Origin: Natranaerobius thermophilus JW/NM-WN-LF
GTDB taxonomy: Bacteria; Bacillota; Natranaerobiia; Natranaerobiales; Natranaerobiaceae
Reading direction: 5' to 3'
Assembly (NCBI RefSeq): GCF_000020005.1
Contig: NC_010718.1
Coordinates: forward strand, 2,252,001-2,316,000
Length of the DNA: 64,000 nt
A model generated the notes under the pieces. It worked only from the letters and a program-made list of their open reading frames with translations. It had not been told where the DNA came from and did not search any database. Each line of letters begins with the position of its first letter. The first letter of the stretch is position 1. The position numbers were made by a program, and so were the translations under genes. Below, piece after piece: positions 45,095 to 53,637 of the stretch.

Positions 45095-45580
45095 TTAATA
45101 AAAAATCAAATACAACAAATACTGTCCCATTACAACCAAAATAAAAATAAAAAATACCCCTAAAGTTAGCATTGTCGCAAAATTAATCATAAGCCGTAAT
45201 GGACCTTGATCTGTTACAAAAAAATGGTGTTTATAAAATTCAGGCTTTCTAAGGATAGCCTCACAAATTGCCCAAACCCAGCCTACAAACAACCATCTTG
45301 GATCGATAAAAAATATAATTGCCATATTTACAAGTATTTTCCACCCATCTATCTTAAAAGTATATAGCCATCCAAAGATACCAAATACCACATTTAAAAT
45401 TATCGCTATCACTTTGTTCTTTGCCTGACTTTTTTGGCTTATCTCAGAATTACATATAGTGCACCTTCCATCACGCAATTCAACAATCTGCTCACAGTTA
45501 CTACAATATACTCCGCCCCTTCTGGCAGCTCTTTTTGTTTGTTCTAATAGATCCCAATTTGGGAATCCTCTCCAGGGCAT
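45095..45580 (-). CDS. Zinc-ribbon membrane protein, unknown function
   Basis: A 161-residue protein. Residues 24-46 hold a zinc ribbon (CSNCEQ and CTICNS). About three hydrophobic segments follow (VIAIILNVVFGIFGWLY, ILVNMAIIFFI, and a C-terminal pair with FIFILVVMGQYLLYLI). The ATG at 45580 has GAGGAGAGGTG upstream; a longer reading to 45649 lacks support. I do not recognise a characterised family. Confidence 0.65.
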   Translation of the reverse strand: MPWRGFPNWDLLEQTKRAARRGGVYCSNCEQIVELRDGRCTICNSEISQKSQAKNKVIAIILNVVFGIFGWLYTFKIDGWKILVNMAIIFFIDPRWLFVGWVWAICEAILRKPEFYKHHFFVTDQGPLRLMINFATMLTLGVFFIFILVVMGQYLLYLIFY

Positions 45581-45719
45581 TGTTTCACCTCTCCTCACCC
45601 AGCATAAAATAATTTTACCGATCAAACTAAACACTGAATAAGTACTCAAATTAAAGGTTACTTTATGTGGTGAGTAATTATTGTATTAAAGTATTTATTT
45701 TATCTTCTGGAGTGATTAA

Positions 45720-46187
45720 ATGAATTTAGAGTTAGAGCCCTATCATTATTCCATGATTTTTACCACCATCTTGGCATTAATCGTAATTTTAGCCATACCA
45801 AAAAAATCTATTCGAGATTTATTTATCTGGGCTGTTCTATTCGGTTATGTAATAGATTTTCTGATCCTATTGGGATTTTATTTCTTAAACCTTCAGGCTG
45901 GTTATCAAAACTTTGGTCCATTTGGTTTTTACAATATTTCTATCTTTCATCCTATGGCATGGACTTTCTATTTTATAATTTATCTCTATTTTCTTCCTAA
46001 AGAACGCTTGTATAGATTTGTAGCGCCATTTATTGCTGCTCTACATAGTACCTTTGTTGCTAATATTCTAGTTGAATTAAATGTTTTTCTTTGGGTATAC
46101 GAACGAATCTTTATACCTTATTTAATTTATTTAACCTGGCATTTACTGGTAACTTATATATATGATCGCTATGTTTTCATCGATTAG
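45720..46187 (+). CDS. Small integral membrane protein (CBO0543-like)
   Basis: A 155-residue protein with about five hydrophobic segments, beginning near residue 12 (MIFTTILALIVILAI). Aromatic residues are numerous, with WTFYFIIYLYFLPKERLYRF in the middle. It resembles the CBO0543 family of clostridial and bacillar membrane proteins, whose function is unknown. TGGAGTG lies seven bases before the ATG. It is divergent from the zinc-ribbon membrane gene and convergent with the lipoprotein gene. Confidence 0.6.
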   Translation: MNLELEPYHYSMIFTTILALIVILAIPKKSIRDLFIWAVLFGYVIDFLILLGFYFLNLQAGYQNFGPFGFYNISIFHPMAWTFYFIIYLYFLPKERLYRFVAPFIAALHSTFVANILVELNVFLWVYERIFIPYLIYLTWHLLVTYIYDRYVFID

Positions 46188-46201
46188 TAGAATTACTTTA
46201 A

Positions 46202-47098
46202 CTAGTAGGGCTCTAACTCCAACTCCTCTTCTTGATCTTCCCATCTGATTACAAACTCAATCACCTCATCCTTTTTCAAAGGATAGTCCATATGATTATC
46301 AAAGGAATATCTACCATTTTCATCCAGTAGAGTCTCTTGACTACTTTGTGAGGTTGTACCGCTTCCATCACCATGTTTATTATAAAAATATTTGCATCTT
46401 ATATAAGAAAGATCTTCTACATTATCATTTAAATATTGGAGATCAAATTCATAATAACCATAAAATTCTAACTCATCATCTTCTTTGTTATTAGTCCACT
46501 CATACTCATAGAATTCAAATTGTACTTCCACTTCCCAGTTATCACCGTGTCCACGAAAAATTTCTTCTTGTATATCATGCATTCCGTAAAATACTGCATC
46601 TCGCAATTGTTCTAATTCACTTTTTATTTCAATATTATCAAGTTCAACTGGATCATAGAGAATAAAAACATTTTTAGCACTTGCTAGTTTATAATCTTCA
46701 TCAAATAAATGGGCAAACTCGTCTAATTGTGACGGTGTAACATGGTAGTCCATGGGGAATGATTCCATGCGATCAGCAACACTTTCAAACTCGTAAACAA
46801 ATAAATGATTTTGATGTTCTCCAACTTTATAAGATTTCATCCTAACAGCTGAACCTTCCCACATTACTTCCTCTGTTAGTGGAGAATCTAGTTCCACTTC
46901 TTGCAGTGCTAATCCTTTATCTTTTATACTATCTTCAACTTTTTCGTGGGTTAATAATTCCAAATGGGAGTTTTCCACGTCTTGATTAATGCTTTCATCA
47001 TTATTCATGCATCCAGTAGCCGCAATCAAAATGCATATTAAAAAAGCATAATGTATTCCAATCATAGTATACCTAATTTTATTTTTAGATTTCCTCAC
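46202..47098 (-). CDS. Putative lipoprotein, unknown function
   Basis: A 298-residue exported protein. After a basic N terminus (VRKSKNKIRY), a hydrophobic stretch ends in the lipobox IAATGC, so it is probably lipid-anchored at about residue 31. The rest is strongly acidic, with many Glu/Asp. GTG 47098 is chosen because GGAGGTGG lies just upstream. No known domain is recognised. Confidence 0.7.
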   Translation of the reverse strand: MRKSKNKIRYTMIGIHYAFLICILIAATGCMNNDESINQDVENSHLELLTHEKVEDSIKDKGLALQEVELDSPLTEEVMWEGSAVRMKSYKVGEHQNHLFVYEFESVADRMESFPMDYHVTPSQLDEFAHLFDEDYKLASAKNVFILYDPVELDNIEIKSELEQLRDAVFYGMHDIQEEIFRGHGDNWEVEVQFEFYEYEWTNNKEDDELEFYGYYEFDLQYLNDNVEDLSYIRCKYFYNKHGDGSGTTSQSSQETLLDENGRYSFDNHMDYPLKKDEVIEFVIRWEDQEEELELEPY

Positions 47099-47324
47099 GG
47101 TTCCACCTCCACAAGATATAGTTAGCATTGCATCTTATTTTTCATTTTTCATCCTTTTATGTTTATGCAAATTCATTATAAATTGCCATGGTCACCACCT
47201 TCATTGTTATAGTTATTACCAATATTGTACTCATCGTTATTTCGATAGTTATTGTTTTATGTTAAAATCAAAACAAATATGTGAATAATATAACTTTTAA
47301 ATATTTTACAAGGAGTGACTCGAG

Positions 47325-47798
47325 ATGTTACAAGCAAAGGATAGAGTTAAGGAATACATCAACTCATTAGACTTGGATCTACAAGTCATTGAATTTGAAG
47401 AAGGCTCAACCAAAACAGCTCAAATGGCAGCAGATAAACTTGGAGTAGCAGTAGGACAGATTGCTAAATCAATTTTATTTAAAGCTGATGATGAGCCAGT
47501 ATTAATTGTCACCAGTGGAGACGTTAAGGTACATACCAGTTCATTAAAAAAGGTTATAGGAGCCAAACCTAAAATGGCTAAACCTGAAGAGTGCTTGGAA
47601 ATCACTGGATTTTATCCTGGTGGTTTATGTCCCTTTGCTTTGAAACAGCCTATCAGAATCTTAATTGACAAAAGCATGGGAAGGTTTGAAAAGGTTTATG
47701 CCGCAGCTGGCTCAGCCGATACTGCTGTCCCGATAACAATAAATGACCTTTTAACTGTAACTGGTGGAGAATTGGTGGATGTTTGCCGAAAAGAATAA
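47325..47798 (+). CDS. YbaK/EbsC-type aminoacyl-tRNA deacylase
   Basis: A 157-residue single-domain YbaK-family protein, which hydrolyses mischarged tRNAs (for example Cys-tRNAPro) in trans. It shows TKTAQMAADKLGVAVGQIAKSILFK with the conserved Lys, VHTSSLKKVIGAKP, GFYPGGLCPFAL and AAGSADTAVPI. AAGGAG lies nine bases before the ATG. The exact tRNA substrate cannot be told from sequence. Confidence 0.87.
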   Translation: MLQAKDRVKEYINSLDLDLQVIEFEEGSTKTAQMAADKLGVAVGQIAKSILFKADDEPVLIVTSGDVKVHTSSLKKVIGAKPKMAKPEECLEITGFYPGGLCPFALKQPIRILIDKSMGRFEKVYAAAGSADTAVPITINDLLTVTGGELVDVCRKE

Positions 47799-47817
47799 TT
47801 AAGTTGATTGGACATAC

Positions 47818-47862
47818 TCCCACAGCGAAAACAGTGAGCTTTCTGCTGCTGTTTATCGTATG
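47818..47862. repeat. Dispersed repeat copy B (partner at 4591)
   Basis: TCCCACAGC, AGTG, GCTTTCTGCT and TGTTTATCGTA occur in the same order as in copy A, with a four-base deletion. It lies 20 bases after the YbaK stop. The 3' hairpin arm is decayed here. Confidence 0.6.
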
Positions 47863-47906
47863 AAAAAGAGTTTTACAGTTATCTACAAAGGAAATAACAG
47901 CTTATT

Positions 47907-47943
47907 AAAAAATGGAGCCTTACTGGTTGTGGCTCCATTTTTA
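47907..47943. terminator. Bidirectional terminator
   Basis: AAAAATGGAGCC / GGCTCCATTTTT lies between the convergent YbaK and lipoprotein genes. Confidence 0.88.
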
Positions 47944-48012
47944 CTTCTATAAAGGTATATTACTATAGTCCTACTAGATCTTAACTATATTTTTCCTAGC
48001 CTTATACAGGGA

Positions 48013-48768
48013 TTACCAGGCCTCTTTTAAGTCATCCCCTTCTAAAAACTTATCCTGACTCATATGGTCCCTAATTTCGTCATTTATGGAAATATATACA
48101 GAATTAATAGGAGCTGTTTTACTCTCACTGGTGAAATCAACTAAAAAATCTCCTGCATAGTAGTAAACTGTATGGGGGGCAATCTCCCCTCCGTCTGCAA
48201 TATGAATATCTTGATCTGTCATATTATCAATATCTTCATATGTTGTTTCTCCAGCTTTTATATCTCCGAAAGAATCTACCGAGACCATAGTAACTCGAGC
48301 ATCATCTTCAGGTCTTCTAGTCCATATAACTAAATTTTCCTCAATTTGAAAAATCCCTTCTGGATTATCAACTTCAATATCTTCATATCTCATGAAGTAG
48401 CCGCCGGCAAAGCCGCCGCCACTGTCATACTCCCCAAAAAGGTCAATAATTTCGTGATGTTTTTTATTAAACAACTCAATGAATTTATCTTTTCCCAGAT
48501 AGTCTGCCAGATCTTTATCAGAAACGTCTTCTGGAGAAGTCGTTTCATCATCATTTTCATCTTCTTTAGCTTTATCTTCTTTATCTTCGTCCTTTGAATC
48601 TTGTTCTTCATTCTCGTCATCTTTAGCTTCTGCTTCCTGTTTCTCTTCCTCTTCTTTCATTTCATTTTCTTTAGTCGGTTCTTCGTCTATTTCCTGATTA
48701 CCACAGCCAGCCACCACTATACCTAGAACAAATACTAGTAAAGCAAAGATTAAAGCTAGTTTCTTCAA
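48013..48768 (-). CDS. Putative lipoprotein with a highly charged linker
   Basis: A 251-residue exported protein. A signal sequence ends in the lipobox IVVAGC (Cys about 22). Residues 30-80 are almost entirely Glu, Asp and Lys, a low-complexity linker. The C-terminal 160 residues contain many aromatics and form an unrecognised domain. TTG 48768 follows AAGGAG by nine bases; a GTG at 48777 is too close. Function unknown. Confidence 0.7.
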   Translation of the reverse strand: MKKLALIFALLVFVLGIVVAGCGNQEIDEEPTKENEMKEEEEKQEAEAKDDENEEQDSKDEDKEDKAKEDENDDETTSPEDVSDKDLADYLGKDKFIELFNKKHHEIIDLFGEYDSGGGFAGGYFMRYEDIEVDNPEGIFQIEENLVIWTRRPEDDARVTMVSVDSFGDIKAGETTYEDIDNMTDQDIHIADGGEIAPHTVYYYAGDFLVDFTSESKTAPINSVYISINDEIRDHMSQDKFLEGDDLKEAW

Positions 48769-48815
48769 TAGTACCACTCCTTTTACAGTTATACTTAATA
48801 CAATTATACTTAATT

Positions 48816-49376
48816 CTAAATGTATTTTATTATTTGGCTATCGTACTCAAATTCACTGGCTAATATATCCATGTAAACATCATCATACTTATTACCTCCG
48901 ATGATGTAGGCCTCTCTTCTTCTACCGATTTCTTTAAAGCCACACTTTTTATAACATTGAATTGCTCTATCATTAAATGAATGAACCCTCAAGTAAACAC
49001 TGTTTAAATTAAGGAGATTAAAAGCGTAGTCGAGCAATAAATTGACGGCATCTACTCCATAACCACCATCCCAACAATTTTTATCACCAATAAAAATTCC
49101 CAGCTCAGCTGATCTATTTATCAAATCAACATTGTGCAATCCACAATTGCCAATTAATTCCTCAGCATCTTTTTTAACTACGGCAAACTGATAACCATCT
49201 TTACTCATCTGCTGAAGCATTTCTTTTTCTTGTTGTTCTGAAAAAATCTTATAAGCAAAGGATAAATTAATTGATATTTCCAGATCATTTACCCACTCGG
49301 TATATTTTTCATAATCCTCGGGATTAACAGGTGAAAGATAGACTTTCGTGCCAATTAACTTTTTATAGTAATTCAT
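48816..49376 (-). CDS. GNAT acetyltransferase (RimJ/RimL-like)
   Basis: A 186-residue protein typical of the Acetyltransf_3 group: KVYLSPVNPEDYEKYTEWVNDL at the N terminus, LIGNCGLHNVDLINRSAELGIFIGD with the acetyl-CoA region nearby, and NDRAIQCYKKCGFKEIGRRREA. It could acetylate a protein N terminus or a small molecule. ATG 49376 follows GGAGTG; a longer reading to 49424 has no ribosome site. Confidence 0.87.
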   Translation of the reverse strand: MNYYKKLIGTKVYLSPVNPEDYEKYTEWVNDLEISINLSFAYKIFSEQQEKEMLQQMSKDGYQFAVVKKDAEELIGNCGLHNVDLINRSAELGIFIGDKNCWDGGYGVDAVNLLLDYAFNLLNLNSVYLRVHSFNDRAIQCYKKCGFKEIGRRREAYIIGGNKYDDVYMDILASEFEYDSQIIKYI

Positions 49377-49527
49377 ATTAATCACACTCCAAAATAAAGC
49401 TATTATAATTAAATTCTGTAACATCTTGGGAAATCCTGCTGGTATTAGAATTAATCATAGTTTTTTTACAAGGCTGTATTAAAGTAGAATCTTGATAACT
49501 AAAAATCTTACAGTATCAACAACATTA

Positions 49528-51615
49528 TTAATAAGTGATAGTTTGATTGTTACGCCTGAGCTCTATAACTTCCTGTGACATAAAGTGAGGCGCGATTAAA
49601 TAAATTAGTAAAACATAATTAATCAAAATCAATAACATCAATAAGGGCAATCCATCCAAATCAGTTACTTTTTTAATCAATGTAAATATCAATAAGGATA
49701 TTCCTAGTACTATTAAAGGTAGCACGTATTCTACATAACTAAACTGAAGAAAATTGGGATATAAAGCATTATAGTAGTGTGAATAATTGTTAATCAGTAA
49801 ATGAACATTACAGAAGTACAGTACAGCTGAAGTTATAATTATTTGAAATCTGGTAATATACCAATTAGAAATTGCTGCGGCTATTACACTGGGAATATAA
49901 TAAAGCCAGGTCCAGAAAAACATTGCCATTACCGAAGGTATAGCCAAGGCCAACCCGTTAAGCAGTATAAAAGGATCAAGGCTTATCTCCTCTGGCAGCT
50001 GCCATGTATTATCGAGCTGATAATGCATGGAGTGAAGAGCCGTAGCAAAGATAAATACAGTTACTACTGCTAAAGTTATTAATACTGATTTTTTAGCATT
50101 TTTACCCCTAGTTACAGGAACAGCAATTGCTAGGCCGGCCAGGGGGATTAAGGCAATTGACGCGCCTCCCCGGATTTCCTTTAAAACATCCTGTTCAGTT
50201 ATAGTCTCAAGGGCAGCTTTATTGTACTCTACCAATGTATTTAGTTCGTCATGCTCTAATTCCAAATCACCGTGTCTTATTTCCAAACCATCTTTATCAG
50301 TTTCCAGATTGGGGTCACTTAGTTCGCCTGATAGGGATACTGCAATCATCCCACTATGTCTGAAGACATGATGAGAACCCACCATAGTCTGATGGTCCTT
50401 TTCAACATCAATATTAAAGTCATCCCCAACATCAGCCATTTTTCTCATCAATCGAGCTGATGGCATTCTCTCGGCCCTGGGGCTTTCAAAAGTATTTACA
50501 TGCAACTGTTTTTCACTATTTTCACCGTAAAATATATTTTCTAGATAAATGACTTCTTTTAGTTCCCCGGGAAAAGGTGAATCATCCAAGTATTCCCGGG
50601 ATCCCATATTACCTAATTGTTCTGCATTAAATGCTGCAAAAACTACAGTTTTATCTGGCTTAAAATCTGACTCTGTTAATTCTCTGATAGTTTCTAGCAT
50701 AATCGCTTGAGGTATAACACTTTCGGAAACTGCTGGATCATAATTACCTTCTCCATCTCGACCATAACCATCAAGGGAAACTGCTAACATAATGTAACCA
50801 TCCAATAATTCATCTTTGCCAGGCATTACTCCCATAACATTAGAAGCTGCAGCCTCTTCATCAATTTCTAAGGGGATCTCAACATTTAAGAAACTTTCAT
50901 CTTGACCTTCCACCAGTTCTTGAAACAGTTTTGGAGTAACTCCAATTTTTATAATACCGCGCGAATGAATAAAAGTTTTTTTCTCCCCAATTTCTAAATT
51001 GCGTTCAGATATCATATCCTCCTCTTCAGGGTATATCACAACTTCTGCCCCTTGATGTACCAACCACTTATCCATTTCATATTCATCATAACCCCGTTCT
51101 TCAAAATCAGAACCATAATAATCAACCAACACCGCACTTCCTTCTAAATCGTCCCGTATCTCAAACATCTGTTGATATTCTTCAAGATGCTTAAATTCTC
51201 CCTGATAATTTCCACCTGCACTATAATCGTCCTTCCGCGGCCGATAATCTGTCCTGTAATCTAGTTCCTTTGTTTCATCTTCTAGTTCGATTTCAAAAGT
51301 AGGTTCACCACCCCATCGAACTAGGGGTGTATTAATTTCATGTTGATAGCCTTCAAACCTGGGATATCCCAGGTCTTCTGGTGATTTAAGACCATATTCC
51401 TTAAACTTATCTTCCAAGTACTTTACGGTTGTTTCATTTCCCTCAGTACCCACTTTTCTTCCTGCCAATTCTTCATCTATTAAAAAGTCTAAATGATACT
51501 CCATGTTATCGTGGTAATTAGTTCCTTCCTCTCCTTTAGCTACAGATGAGTTAGAAACAATTAGTACAGGTATAAAAATAATAGTTATAATTACATAAAA
51601 TGAAAATTTTCTCAT
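49528..51615 (-). CDS. M28-like membrane protein with degenerate active site
   Basis: A 695-residue exported protein with a signal-type segment (7-25), an M28-peptidase-like domain (about 30-465) and six or seven C-terminal membrane segments (about 485-685). In the M28 region the first ligand position reads AVSLDG (278-283), with Ser where metal-binding His is usual. The Glu-Glu pair is AEQLG (331-335), so the ligand Glu is Gln. The Asp of the bridging site may survive at 293. Loss of ligands suggests a non-catalytic receptor or scaffold. GGGGGG precedes the ATG. Confidence 0.72.
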   Translation of the reverse strand: MRKFSFYVIITIIFIPVLIVSNSSVAKGEEGTNYHDNMEYHLDFLIDEELAGRKVGTEGNETTVKYLEDKFKEYGLKSPEDLGYPRFEGYQHEINTPLVRWGGEPTFEIELEDETKELDYRTDYRPRKDDYSAGGNYQGEFKHLEEYQQMFEIRDDLEGSAVLVDYYGSDFEERGYDEYEMDKWLVHQGAEVVIYPEEEDMISERNLEIGEKKTFIHSRGIIKIGVTPKLFQELVEGQDESFLNVEIPLEIDEEAAASNVMGVMPGKDELLDGYIMLAVSLDGYGRDGEGNYDPAVSESVIPQAIMLETIRELTESDFKPDKTVVFAAFNAEQLGNMGSREYLDDSPFPGELKEVIYLENIFYGENSEKQLHVNTFESPRAERMPSARLMRKMADVGDDFNIDVEKDHQTMVGSHHVFRHSGMIAVSLSGELSDPNLETDKDGLEIRHGDLELEHDELNTLVEYNKAALETITEQDVLKEIRGGASIALIPLAGLAIAVPVTRGKNAKKSVLITLAVVTVFIFATALHSMHYQLDNTWQLPEEISLDPFILLNGLALAIPSVMAMFFWTWLYYIPSVIAAAISNWYITRFQIIITSAVLYFCNVHLLINNYSHYYNALYPNFLQFSYVEYVLPLIVLGISLLIFTLIKKVTDLDGLPLLMLLILINYVLLIYLIAPHFMSQEVIELRRNNQTITY

Positions 51616-51733
51616 ATTATTCCCCCCAGCTATTTTTTTCCATAATAAAGATTTGACTTTATACTACGATGGTATTAGTTTTTTGTCAATAGAATTTTCT
51701 GAATGTTTGGGCGCTATAAAGAATGACCTGAAT

Positions 51734-51792
51734 TTTGACACGTGTCAAACCAAACCGTCAGCTAACCGTCTAATATTCGACACATATTTATG
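51734..51792. promoter_or_regulatory. Candidate activator sites upstream of the sigma-54 promoter
   Basis: TTTGACACGTGTCAAA (51734-51749) is a perfect 16-base palindrome, and a looser GACA...TGTC repeat lies at 51777-51792. They sit 55-110 bases upstream of the -24/-12 promoter, suitable for a sigma-54 activator. The CBS-PAS activator at 55542 is the likely protein, which is inference. Confidence 0.5.
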
Positions 51793-51845
51793 TCCCCTCC
51801 TGCGGTCCTTCCCATCATAAAGGGATTTCTGCCTTTTACCAGGAT

Positions 51846-51861
51846 TGGCACGAATTTTGCA
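51846..51861 (+). promoter_or_regulatory. Sigma-54 promoter of the AhpD-like gene
   Basis: TGGCACG-AATT-TTGCA is an exact match to the consensus TGGCACGNNNNTTGCW. The start point would be near 51873, 50 bases before the ATG. Confidence 0.92.
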
Positions 51862-51924
51862 ACTATTTAATAATGATGTTTTTTTATCAAATCTTGATAC
51901 TAATTTCACTAAGGAGGGGTTATA

Positions 51925-52278
51925 ATGAACGATCCGAAACAATTATTAAACGAATTTATGGAAGGTCTTCAAAGTTTTGAAGATGAGGCACCTGAACAAA
52001 CTCAGGCATTTATGAACCTATTAGGAGCTTCCTACAAAGATGAAGCTTTATCAAACAAGACAAAGGAATTAATCAGTGTGGCCATCGGTGCTTATAACCG
52101 CTGTGAATACTGCATCGCTTTCCACGTTTATAAAGCCCTTGAAGCTGGAGCCACAAAGGAAGAGATTTATGAATCAGCTATGGTTTCTGTTGCTTTCGGT
52201 GGTGGACCATCCATGGCTTACTCCGTCACTTTGGTCAAGAAATCAGTAGAAGCATTTTTACCTGAATTTCAAAGCTAA
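51925..52278 (+). CDS. AhpD-like carboxymuconolactone decarboxylase family protein
   Basis: A 117-residue helical protein. It carries the full AhpD signature E-x11-C-x2-C-x3-H: Glu48, Cys60, Cys63 and His67 in ELISVAIGAYNRCEYCIAFH. In mycobacterial AhpD this site works as a thiol peroxidase or reductant of AhpC, reduced by a lipoyl protein and dihydrolipoamide dehydrogenase. The next native gene here is a lipoyl-domain dihydrolipoamide dehydrogenase, now behind an insertion sequence. It is transcribed from a sigma-54 promoter. AAGGAGGGG precedes the ATG. True decarboxylase function is unlikely with this Cys motif. Confidence 0.87.
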   Translation: MNDPKQLLNEFMEGLQSFEDEAPEQTQAFMNLLGASYKDEALSNKTKELISVAIGAYNRCEYCIAFHVYKALEAGATKEEIYESAMVSVAFGGGPSMAYSVTLVKKSVEAFLPEFQS

Positions 52279-52284
52279 TCAACA

Positions 52285-52316
52285 CTGGGTAGCCATCGTG
52301 CTACCCAGTACTTTTG
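52285..52316 (+). terminator. Weak terminator after the AhpD-like gene
   Basis: CTGGGTAGC / GCTACCCAG is a nine-base stem followed by TACTTTTG. It may stop only part of the transcripts entering the downstream region. Confidence 0.6.
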
Positions 52317-52378
52317 CTAATTCATTCCGTTCGTTTTCATGAATTTAAACAAGGTTAGATAATAAGACTTCTAGATAC

Positions 52379-53620
52379 ATTATATTGAGTCTGTTAAGTT
52401 GTTATGAAAAATAAGCTCATTTGCTCGCAAGATTTCAAAAGATTTGGCAGTCAAGCGGCATTATTACTATGTAAAAGCCAAAAAGTCCTATTACGATTAG
52501 AGTAATTAATCCCAGCAACTTGAGCAGGAGTAGACTGATTCAAAACATTGCTTGTCCTAACAAAGTTAAAAGCAAACACAAATACCGCAATCAACTTGTT
52601 GGCTGACTGGAAAGAAGCAAATCCTCTGCGTTGCTTAACCCAGCTTTTGAAAATCTGAAAAAAAGATTCAATTAAGTTATTAGAGATATCATCTTGAAAA
52701 GACTCGACTCTGATGTGATTAGAGTTTGGAAACAGAACTTTAATTGGAGCATTGTAAGCCCAGTATCTATCTGTAACGATACTATGAGGCTGTCCAAAAT
52801 GTTTCTTAGCATAGTTCAGCACTTTAAAAGCAGCCTGGCTATCTCTGTAAGGAGATAGATGAAATGCAAGCACAAATCTAGTTTCAGCATCAATAACAGT
52901 CCAGGCGTAGAATCTTTTGCCTTTAATTTTAATTACAGTTTCGTCGACATGCCACTCATCAGAAGAGTCAAGATCTATTGGCTTTAGATATCTAGAGATA
53001 TAAAGAAACAGAGGAGCAAACTTTTTAGTCCAGTCAGCAATAGTAACATGAGATACTTTAATTCCTTCACAATCAATAAGGAACTGTGAGACACCTCTAG
53101 TAGAGCTACCATTGATAAAGTACAGGTAAAGAGCTCGAATAACAGTATGAAGAGAATGTCTCATGTTAGAGAAGTCTACTTTGCCGTCAATATCAAGTTG
53201 CGAAGGTTCAGGAATACTTTGAGGTTTAGGGACATAGAAAGAATGATTACAGCTTTTGTCCCAACACCTCAAATTAGAATAAAATTCATAGTCGTGATGT
53301 AAAAATGTAGCTTTACCGCATTTAGGGCAAGAGGGATATTTACGAGGTTTATTAGGACCTCTTTTATCCCCGCCTTTAGAAAGTGTCTTAGGTGCAAACT
53401 GACTAAAACATTCTTGACATTGATACTTTTGATGACCATGATTATCAAAACCAAACCTATAAAACTTGTCAGAGCAGTTATTATTGCATCTAGGGCATAC
53501 AACTTTAGTCATGGATCAGTCTCCTTTCTCCCGGAGGGTTTTGATTTCTGTCTAAAACTATCTTAACTCCGGGACGGAGACTGATTCAAATATCATATAA
53601 CTTAACAGAACTATTATATT
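52379..53620 (-). mobile_element. IS6-like insertion sequence with 8-bp target duplication
   Basis: Imperfect terminal repeats (GAGTCTGTTAAGTT at 52387-52400 and AACTTAACAGAACT at 53599-53612) bound a 1226-base element. ATTATATT occurs directly outside both ends (52379-52386 and 53613-53620), as expected for an eight-base target duplication. Removing it would leave the AhpD-like gene about 125 bases from the lipoyl dehydrogenase gene. Confidence 0.85.
52451..53512 (-). CDS. IS6/IS240-like DDE transposase with N-terminal zinc ribbons
   Basis: A 353-residue transposase. Two Cys-rich ribbons occupy the N terminus (CPRCNNNC and CQEC; CPKCGKATF and CWDKSC). The DDE residues are in WHVDETVIKIKG, SIVTDRYWAY and NNLIESFFQIFK. 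The Trp-His-Val-Asp-Glu motif is typical of IS6-type enzymes, which are usually about 230 residues; the ribbons account for the extra length. The reading frame is intact. GGAG lies near the ATG. Confidence 0.87.
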   Translation of the reverse strand: MTKVVCPRCNNNCSDKFYRFGFDNHGHQKYQCQECFSQFAPKTLSKGGDKRGPNKPRKYPSCPKCGKATFLHHDYEFYSNLRCWDKSCNHSFYVPKPQSIPEPSQLDIDGKVDFSNMRHSLHTVIRALYLYFINGSSTRGVSQFLIDCEGIKVSHVTIADWTKKFAPLFLYISRYLKPIDLDSSDEWHVDETVIKIKGKRFYAWTVIDAETRFVLAFHLSPYRDSQAAFKVLNYAKKHFGQPHSIVTDRYWAYNAPIKVLFPNSNHIRVESFQDDISNNLIESFFQIFKSWVKQRRGFASFQSANKLIAVFVFAFNFVRTSNVLNQSTPAQVAGINYSNRNRTFWLLHSNNAA

Positions 53621-53637
53621 ATACAGGAGGTAGATTT

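Noticed and set aside
51745-51942. A 65-codon minus-strand frame before the AhpD-like gene.
   Set aside because: It lies across the sigma-54 promoter and activator sites on the opposite strand and looks like chance.
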